A program made the translations under genes and the position numbers. From the NCBI RefSeq assembly GCF_000158915.1, contig NZ_GG657754.1, positions 2,490,480-2,551,710 of the forward strand: 61,231 nt of DNA. The letters are read 5' to 3'. Below the pieces are notes generated by a model. That model had not been told where the DNA came from and searched no databases. It saw only the letters and a list, made by a program, of their open reading frames with translations. The DNA is from Streptomyces himastatinicus ATCC 53653 (GTDB lineage Bacteria; Actinomycetota; Actinomycetes; Streptomycetales; Streptomycetaceae). The stretch's first letter is position 1. Each line of letters begins with the position of its first letter. Shown piece after piece: positions 56,164 through 61,231 of this stretch.

Positions 56164-57339
56164 ATGTCCACCGGTAGGTCCAGCGGTACGTCCGCACCCA
56201 GCATCGCGATCGTCGGAGGAGGGCTCGGCGGGCTGACGCTGGCGCGCGTCCTCCACACCCACGGCATCGCCGCGGCCGTCTACGAACGGGACGCCTCGCC
56301 GACCGCCCGCGACCAGGGCGGCACGCTGGACCTGGACGAGGCGTCCGGCCAGTGGGCGCTGACCGCCGCCGGGCTGCTCGACGACTTCCGGGAACTCAGC
56401 CGCCCCGAGGGCGGAGAGCTGCGCCTGCTCGCCAAGGACGGAGCCGTCCTGCTCCACGAACCCGCCCCGGACGGCGGCGGCGACCGCCCCGAGATCGACC
56501 GGTACGCGCTGCGGGGGCTGCTGCTGGACTCGCTGCCGAGGGGCACGGTCCGCTGGGGACGCGGCGTACGTACGGTCGCCGCCTCTCCCGCCGGGCGCCC
56601 CACGCTCACCCTGGCCGACGGCGAGACCGTGGCGGCGGATCTGGTCGTCGGCGCCGACGGGGCCTGGTCGCGGATCCGGCCGGTGCTGTCCGACGCCCGG
56701 CCGGTCTACTCCGGGGTGACGTTGCTGGACGGACAGCTGGAGGACGTCGACACCCGGCACCGCGCCCTCGCCCAACTCGTCGGCCACGGCACGATGTTCG
56801 CCCTCGGGGACGAGAAGGGGGTGATCGCGCAGCGCATCGGCGGGGAGCGCATCCGCGTCTACAGCACCGTCAAGGTCCCGCGGGGGTGGGCCGGTACGGA
56901 GGCCGTCGCCGCGAAGCGGGTCCTGGACCTCTTCCCCGACTGGGACCGCGCGCTGCGCGCGCTGATCGCCGACAGCGACATCCCCCTCGCGCCCCGGCCG
57001 CTCCACGCGCTGCCCGTCGGGCACCGCTGGGACCGGGTGCCCGGCGTCACCCTCCTGGGCGACGCCGCCCACCTGATGTCCCCGTTCGCCGGTGCGGGCG
57101 CCAACCTCGCCATGCTCGACGGCGCCCGACTCGCCCGGGCCATCACCTCCCACGACGACCTGGAGACGGCGCTCACCGCGTACGAGACGGCCCTGTTCCC
57201 GCGCGGCGAGACCGCGGCCGCCCTCTCGGCCGCGAACCTCGCCGACTTCTTCCGGCCCGACGGCCTCCGCCGCGCGCGGGACCACTTCACCTCGTACGCG
57301 TCACCGGGCGGCCCGGCTCAGGAGAGCCACTCGGTGTAG
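56164..57339 (+). CDS. TetX-like FAD-dependent monooxygenase
   Basis: A 391-aa class A flavin monooxygenase. The FAD motif is IVGGGLGGLTLARVLHTHGI (near residue 15), the central DG motif is DLVVGADGAWSRIRP, and the second FAD site is TLLGDAAHLMSPFAGAGANL. The sequence order is that of TetX-type tetracycline destructases and related aromatic hydroxylases. Divergent from a TetR regulator with operator pair, it looks inducible by a small molecule. Substrate may be a tetracycline-like polyketide or another aromatic. Resistance is possible but not shown. Confidence 0.85.
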   Translation: MSTGRSSGTSAPSIAIVGGGLGGLTLARVLHTHGIAAAVYERDASPTARDQGGTLDLDEASGQWALTAAGLLDDFRELSRPEGGELRLLAKDGAVLLHEPAPDGGGDRPEIDRYALRGLLLDSLPRGTVRWGRGVRTVAASPAGRPTLTLADGETVAADLVVGADGAWSRIRPVLSDARPVYSGVTLLDGQLEDVDTRHRALAQLVGHGTMFALGDEKGVIAQRIGGERIRVYSTVKVPRGWAGTEAVAAKRVLDLFPDWDRALRALIADSDIPLAPRPLHALPVGHRWDRVPGVTLLGDAAHLMSPFAGAGANLAMLDGARLARAITSHDDLETALTAYETALFPRGETAAALSAANLADFFRPDGLRRARDHFTSYASPGGPAQESHSV

Positions 57340-58049
57340 TGGGTGGGGGCGAGGCGGGCGTCCCCCTTGGTGGTGAGGACATCGCCGTGGACGGCGGCGA
57401 ACATCCCGGCGGTGTCGTCCAGGACGACGGTGCGGCTGTCGGAGCGCGCGTCCAGGGTGACCCGGCCGAGTTCATCGAGGGTGAAGACATCGGGCCCGCC
57501 GATGTCGCGGGTGCCGTTCAGCGGGGTGCCGACGGCGACTTCGGCGACGGCGTCGGCGACGTCCTGCGCGGCGATCGGCTGGATCGGCGTCGCGGGCAGC
57601 CGGACGGTGTCGCCGTCGGTGGTCCAGGACAGGACCGCGTCGATGAACTCCATGAACTGGGTGGCGCGGACGATCGAATACGGGATCGGCCCGGCCTTCA
57701 GAATGTCCTCCTGGAGCACCTTGGCCCGGTAGTAGTCGAGTTCGGGCACCAGTTCCGCGCCGACGATCGACAAGATGACGGCGTGCCGCACCCCGGCCTT
57801 ACCGGCGGTGGCCAGAAGGTTGTCCATCGAGGTCTGGAAGAACGCCGCGGAGGCGTCGTCGAAGGTCGGCGAATTGGTCAGATTGACCACGACGTCGGCA
57901 CCGGCCAGTGCCTCTTCCAACCCCTTTCCGGTGATGATGTCGACCCCCGTGGAGGGCGAACAGGGCACGGCCTCATGGCCGCTCGCCTTCAGATTTTTCA
58001 CGACCTTCGATCCGATGAGGCCGGTACCGCCGAGAACTGCGATCTTCAT
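57318..58049 (-). CDS. Atypical SDR (NmrA/HSCARG-like NAD(P)H-binding protein)
   Basis: A 243-aa Rossmann protein with AVLGGTGLIGSKVVKNL at the N-terminus and no classical YxxxK catalytic pair, as in NmrA-type atypical SDRs. ATG 58049 has AAGGG 6 nt upstream, and a GTG at 58055 is less likely. It overlaps the end of the convergent TetX-like gene by 22 bp. It is co-directional with a cupin 22 bp upstream. Confidence 0.8.
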   Translation of the reverse strand: MKIAVLGGTGLIGSKVVKNLKASGHEAVPCSPSTGVDIITGKGLEEALAGADVVVNLTNSPTFDDASAAFFQTSMDNLLATAGKAGVRHAVILSIVGAELVPELDYYRAKVLQEDILKAGPIPYSIVRATQFMEFIDAVLSWTTDGDTVRLPATPIQPIAAQDVADAVAEVAVGTPLNGTRDIGGPDVFTLDELGRVTLDARSDSRTVVLDDTAGMFAAVHGDVLTTKGDARLAPTHYTEWLS

Positions 58050-58071
58050 GGTCACCCTTCATGTCGTTACA

Positions 58072-58500
58072 TCAGGTGGAGCGCGGAGCGCGTCGGTCCT
58101 TGCGCTGGGCCAGTTCCTCGTCGTCCACCAGGGTCAGCATGGGCTGCCCCGGCGCGCACATCATCGTCACGAGGAAACGGCTCCAGGAATCCGTTCGGTT
58201 GTTCCCGTCCTGATAGTGGATGACATCGCCGCCCGGCTCCCAGAACGTCTCTCCGGCCTTGATCACACGCTCCGGCTCGCCTTCCAGCTCGAAGAGCATT
58301 TCACCTTCGAGCATGTATCCGAATGCGGGACCGGAGTGCCGGTGCGGAGGGGTTCCCGGGTCACCCGGGGGATATTCGATGAGGACGGTCATCGCCTCCG
58401 CGCCCTCCGGGATGAAGGGCGGCTTTGCTGTCTGAAGCGTGGTCAGTGCGTTCTTCCACGCTTCGGATCGTGGTTTCCTGCTCGGTTCACTGCTCGACAT
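58072..58500 (-). CDS. Cupin-domain protein
   Basis: A 142-aa small cupin: motif 1 PPHRHSGPAFGYMLEGEMLF and motif 2 PGGDVIHYQD hold the expected metal-binding His/Glu set (HxH, E, H). It is probably a metal-dependent isomerase, dioxygenase or binding protein. It is co-transcribed with the NmrA-like gene. Confidence 0.8.
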   Translation of the reverse strand: MSSSEPSRKPRSEAWKNALTTLQTAKPPFIPEGAEAMTVLIEYPPGDPGTPPHRHSGPAFGYMLEGEMLFELEGEPERVIKAGETFWEPGGDVIHYQDGNNRTDSWSRFLVTMMCAPGQPMLTLVDDEELAQRKDRRAPRST

Positions 58501-58614
58501 GAGTCATAAGTAAAGACCGCGGCGGCCTTCTGGCTGTGACGACCCGCGCGAGCATTTTCGGCGTGCCGGGCCGGGACAACGGCCCCCCGGCGCAGACTGA
58601 GGACTTGACTTCCT

Positions 58615-58634
58615 CCCCCGCCTAAAGGCGGGGG
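58615..58634. repeat. IS605-type right-end hairpin
   Basis: CCCCCGCC-TAAA-GGCGGGGG forms an 8-bp stem. The tnpB stop codon lies inside it, as is usual for this family, where the 3' end also encodes the guide-RNA scaffold. Confidence 0.75.
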
Positions 58635-59734
58635 ATTCCAGCGGTCGCCCGCTGGGGTTCCTGCTTCACCGACGACCGCCCCGTCCGGGAGGACTCCCGT
58701 TGAGGTCTTACACCGCCTCCACAGGCAGACGCCGCCAGCCCGGCGGCCAAAATATTGCGCGCCGCGTTCACATCGCGGTCATGCACCGCGCCGCAGTCGC
58801 ACGTCCACTCCCGGACGTTCAGCGGCAGCTTCTCGCGGACCGTGCCGCAGGCCCCGCACAGCTTCGAGCTGGGGAACCAGCGGTCGATCGTCACGAGTTC
58901 GCGCCCGTACCAGGCGCACTTGTACTCCAGCATCATGCGCAGGTCCGTCCAGGCCGCATCCGAGATGGCGCGTGCAAGCGTGCCGTTCTTCAGCAGGTTG
59001 CGGACGGTGAGGTCCTCGATCACGACCGTTTGGTTCTCACGGACGAGCCGGGTCGACAGCTTGTGCAGGAAGTCCCGGCGCCGATCGGCGATCCGGGCGT
59101 GGACACGGGCGACCTTCACCCGGGCCTTGGCCCGGTTGCTGGAGCCCTTCGCCTTGCGGGACAGCTCCCGCTGCGCCTTCGCGAGCCGCTCGCGGTCGCG
59201 GCGCTCGTGTCGGGGATTAGCGATCTTCTCCCCGGTGGACAGCGTCACCAGGGAGGTGATCCCGGCATCCAGACCGACCGCCGCGCCAGTGGCGGGCGCG
59301 GGGGCGATGGTGTCCTCGCACAGCATCGAGACGAACCAGCGCCTGGCGCTGTCACGGGAGACGGTCACCGTCGTCGGCTCCGCCCCCTCGGGGAGGGGAC
59401 GCGACCAGCGGATATCGAGAGGCCGGGCCATCTTGGCGAGCGTCAGTCGCCCGTCGCGCCACGTGAAGGCGCTGCGGGTGTACTCGGCCGACGCCCGGGA
59501 CCTCTTCCGGCTCTTGTACCGAGGGTACTTCGCGCGCTTGGCGAAGAAGTTCCCGAACGCCGCCTGCAGGTGCCGCAGCGCCTGCTGGAGCGGGACGGAG
59601 GACACCTCCGTCAGGAAGGCGAGTCCCTCGGTCTTCTTCCACTCCGTCAGCGCGGCGGACGACTGCACGTAGGAGAGGCGGCGCTGCTCGCCGTACCAAG
59701 CCCGGGTGCGGTCCTCCAGCGCCTTGTTGTACAC
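58622..59734 (-). CDS. tnpB: TnpB (OrfB_IS605) RNA-guided nuclease, N-terminally truncated
   Basis: A 370-aa TnpB lacking about the first 35 residues of the normal protein. It begins at GTG 59734 with VYNKALEDRTRAWYGEQRRL. The RuvC-like active site is complete: VGLDAGITSLVTLS (Asp), VVIEDLTVRNLL (Glu) and HDRDVNAARNIL (Asp). The zinc ribbon CGACGTVREKLPLNVREWTC continues with DCG, giving the CxxC/CxC set. Upstream the frame runs straight into hairpin DNA, so the 5' part was lost by deletion. It may still be stable or active as a guided nuclease, but loss of the N-terminal strands probably impairs RNA binding. Confidence 0.85.
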   Translation of the reverse strand: MYNKALEDRTRAWYGEQRRLSYVQSSAALTEWKKTEGLAFLTEVSSVPLQQALRHLQAAFGNFFAKRAKYPRYKSRKRSRASAEYTRSAFTWRDGRLTLAKMARPLDIRWSRPLPEGAEPTTVTVSRDSARRWFVSMLCEDTIAPAPATGAAVGLDAGITSLVTLSTGEKIANPRHERRDRERLAKAQRELSRKAKGSSNRAKARVKVARVHARIADRRRDFLHKLSTRLVRENQTVVIEDLTVRNLLKNGTLARAISDAAWTDLRMMLEYKCAWYGRELVTIDRWFPSSKLCGACGTVREKLPLNVREWTCDCGAVHDRDVNAARNILAAGLAASACGGGVRPQRESSRTGRSSVKQEPQRATAGIPRL

Positions 59735-59767
59735 GCCCTGCCCTGCTCCGCAGGAGCTTCGCTTCCT

Positions 59768-59787
59768 CCCCGGCCTGAAGGCCGGGG
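59768..59787. repeat. Second IS605-type hairpin in the same orientation
   Basis: CCCCGGCC-TGAA-GGCCGGGG, flanked by CTTCCT on the left and TATCC on the right as at the first hairpin (CTTCCT, ATTCC). It stands upstream of the tnpB fragment, so it may be the right end of another lost element or the left end. Confidence 0.65.
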
Positions 59788-59806
59788 TATCCACGAAGGA
59801 CTCCCG

Positions 59807-60286
59807 ATGAGCGGACCCAGGGTGCGGCTGCGTGCGGTGGACCGGGACGACCTCGCGGTCTTCTTCGACTACCACCGGGACGTCGAAGCCAACCGGATGG
59901 CGGCCTTCACCGCCGAGGACCCGGACGACCGGGTCGCCTTCGACCAGCGCTGGGACCGGCTCCTCGGCGACGACACCGTGGTCAAGCGGACGGTGCTGTA
60001 CGACGGGCGGGTGGCCGGGAACGTGCTGGGGTTCGAGCAGTACGGCGATCCGTCCGTCGGCTACTGGATCGGGCGCGAGCACTGGGGCAAGGGGATCGCC
60101 ACCCGCGCGCTGGCCGCGTTCCTGGAGGAGGTGCCGCTGCGCCCGCTGTACGCACGGGTCGCCGCGGACAACGCGGGCTCGCTGCGGGTGCTGGAGAAGT
60201 GCGGGTTCCGGGTGACCCGCGAGGAGTGGGCGTTCGCGGCGGCGCGGAGGCGGGAGATCGGCGAGCTGGTGCTGGTCCTGGGGTGA
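59807..60286 (+). CDS. GNAT-family N-acetyltransferase (RimJ/RimL type)
   Basis: A 159-aa GNAT protein starting MSGPRVRLRAVDRDDLAVFF, with the acetyl-CoA loop region SVGYWIGREHWGKGIATRAL and the C-terminal NAGSLRVLEKCGFRVTREEW. It is RimJ/L-like and probably acetylates a small amine or peptide N-terminus. GAAGGA lies 7 nt before the ATG at 59807. Its ribosome site begins just beyond the tnpB-element hairpin. Confidence 0.85.
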   Translation: MSGPRVRLRAVDRDDLAVFFDYHRDVEANRMAAFTAEDPDDRVAFDQRWDRLLGDDTVVKRTVLYDGRVAGNVLGFEQYGDPSVGYWIGREHWGKGIATRALAAFLEEVPLRPLYARVAADNAGSLRVLEKCGFRVTREEWAFAAARRREIGELVLVLG

Positions 60287-60302
60287 GGATGACCGCGGCG
60301 GG

Positions 60303-61145
60303 TCAGCCGAGGGCGATGAGCGCGAGGGCCGCCCCCGCGCCCAGCAGCCCGGCCGCCTGCGGCCGGGTGATCCGCTCCCGCAGCACCGTCAGCGCCAGCA
60401 GCACCGGCACCGCCGGGTAGAGCGCGGAGAGCACGACCGCGATCGACAGCAACTGCTCCCGGGTGGCCAGCAGATAGAGGACGGTGGCCAGCGTGCCGAG
60501 CGCCCCCGCGGCGGCCGCCGTGGCGGCGGCCCGCCCGGGCAGCCGCACGGACGCGCCCACCGCCGGGAGCAGCGCCAGGATGACGGCCACCGACAGCACG
60601 CGGCTGACCACCACCGGCCACCACCCGGCGTCGGCGGGAACGCGGGCGAGCGCGAAGAACTGCACCGCGAGGCCGAGCCCCGCGACGAGGGCGGTGACGA
60701 GGGACGCGGTGTGGTGATCACCGCCCGTGTGACCGGTGCCGTCGCGGGAGATCAGCCAGAGGGCCGGGAGCGCCAGGGCGATGCCGGTCAGGGCCGTGGG
60801 CGTGGGGCGGTCGCCCAGCAGGGCGATCCCGGCGGCCACCGGGACACCGACGGCCGTGATGTCGCTGACCGGGACGACCACGCTCATCGGGCCGGTGTTC
60901 ATCGCCCAGTACAGGCAGGCCACCCCCACGCCCGTGCCCACCCCCGACAGGGCGCCCCATGCCAGGGCCGAGGGCGGGGCGGGGGCGGCGTGGGTGAGGA
61001 GTACGGGGACCAGACTCACCGCCGTACCGCCCGTCTGGGCGCAGGCGGCGACCGTCACGCCGTGGTGGCGGCGGGCGACCAGACCGCTGAGGAAATGGGT
61101 GGTGCCGAAGCACAGCGCGGAGGTGAGGGCGAGCAGTTCACCCAT
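60303..61145 (-). CDS. EamA/DMT-family transporter
   Basis: A 280-aa ten-helix permease with the two EamA repeats. ALTSALCFGTTHFLSGLVAR opens the first and VVVSRVLSVAVILALLP lies in the second. Likely an exporter of small metabolites or amino acids. It is preceded after 7 bp by the partial gene at the right edge. Confidence 0.85.
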   Translation of the reverse strand: MGELLALTSALCFGTTHFLSGLVARRHHGVTVAACAQTGGTAVSLVPVLLTHAAPAPPSALAWGALSGVGTGVGVACLYWAMNTGPMSVVVPVSDITAVGVPVAAGIALLGDRPTPTALTGIALALPALWLISRDGTGHTGGDHHTASLVTALVAGLGLAVQFFALARVPADAGWWPVVVSRVLSVAVILALLPAVGASVRLPGRAAATAAAAGALGTLATVLYLLATREQLLSIAVVLSALYPAVPVLLALTVLRERITRPQAAGLLGAGAALALIALG

Positions 61146-61152
61146 CGCGGGC

Positions 61153-61231
61153 TCACTCCCCGGGGGCCGCGGCCTCGCGCTCGGCGGCCGCCGCCCGGTC
61201 CGCGGCGCCGACCGGGCAGAGGGCGCCCTGA
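61153..61231 (-). CDS. C-terminal end of an unidentified gene
   Basis: The minus-strand frame ends QGALCPVGAADRAAAAERE and AAAPGE before a TGA at 61153-61155. Only about 25 residues are in the window. Its stop is 7 bp from the EamA start, so the two may be co-transcribed. The identity is not readable. Confidence 0.45.
   Translation of the reverse strand, partial: QGALCPVGAADRAAAAEREAAAPGE

Larger units (their letters stand above)
58603..59795 (-). mobile_element. Truncated IS200/IS605-type element carrying tnpB only
   Basis: The element contains the tnpB fragment and a terminal hairpin at 58615-58634 just beyond its 3' end. Another hairpin with the same design and orientation lies at 59768-59787 upstream of the gene. 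There is no tnpA. It lies between a cupin gene and a GNAT gene whose ribosome site starts right after the second hairpin. Confidence 0.75.

Overview
The window is high-GC actinomycete DNA, almost certainly Streptomyces. It carries a geosmin synthase, an EshA-type family 2B encapsulin shell, a Scr1-type XRE/DUF397 pair, an anti-sigma-like HATPase, a SpoIIE phosphatase and two P450s. It has two parts: a biosynthetic gene cluster (about 1-29 kb, perhaps to 30.8 kb) and ordinary chromosomal accessory genes (31-61 kb).

Biosynthetic cluster. A single co-directional minus-strand operon of about 24 kb runs from phzE (start 27946) to an F420-type flavin/deazaflavin enzyme (end 4790), mostly with 1-20 bp overlaps or gaps. 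Its first four enzymes form a complete shikimate-branch route to 3-hydroxyanthranilate: class II DAHP synthase, PhzE-like ADIC synthase, PhzD-like isochorismatase and an EntA-like dehydrogenase. There is no PhzF, A, B or G, so phenazine is not the expected product. Next come two related adenylate-forming ligases, a FAAL-type fatty-acid adenylating enzyme with a stand-alone ACP, an acyl-CoA dehydrogenase, two extended SDRs and a pair of PEP-synthase/rifampin-phosphotransferase-like proteins. These are followed by SRPBCC and mycothiol-type proteins, a Baeyer-Villiger-type monooxygenase, a methyltransferase, a UbiA prenyltransferase, an MDR reductase and the F420-type enzyme. Convergent to the operon, and separated from it by a perfect 17-bp-stem bidirectional terminator, lie an FAD epoxidase-like enzyme and an MMPL exporter. 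An MHS-type transporter sits at the left edge. A StrR/NovG-type regulator heads the operon. The parts suggest a 3-hydroxyanthranilate core joined to an acyl and perhaps a prenyl unit, with a phosphorylation step. I do not recognise a known product.

29-61 kb. This part holds a P450, an APC permease, a holin/alkaline-phosphatase fusion, a lipoprotein, DinB-like and PCMT-like proteins, and several small regulator/enzyme pairs with clear operator palindromes (HxlR/RidA, TetR/SnoaL-like, TetR/TetX-like). It also holds a second P450 beside an XRE/DUF397 pair. A decayed stretch (45.8-47.7 kb) has an in-frame stop and a deletion junction. It is followed by geosmin synthase next to an EshA encapsulin shell, a SpoIIE phosphatase, a secreted lyase-like protein, a truncated TnpB element, a GNAT and an EamA transporter.

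Sequence quality. Several reading frames are broken by what look like single-base insertions, many in short homopolymers (about 12.71, 12.79, 18.05, 18.06, 41.98 kb and a dense patch at 52.57-52.78 kb). Repairing them restores family-typical protein. I read them as probable consensus errors, not true pseudogenes, but cannot prove this.
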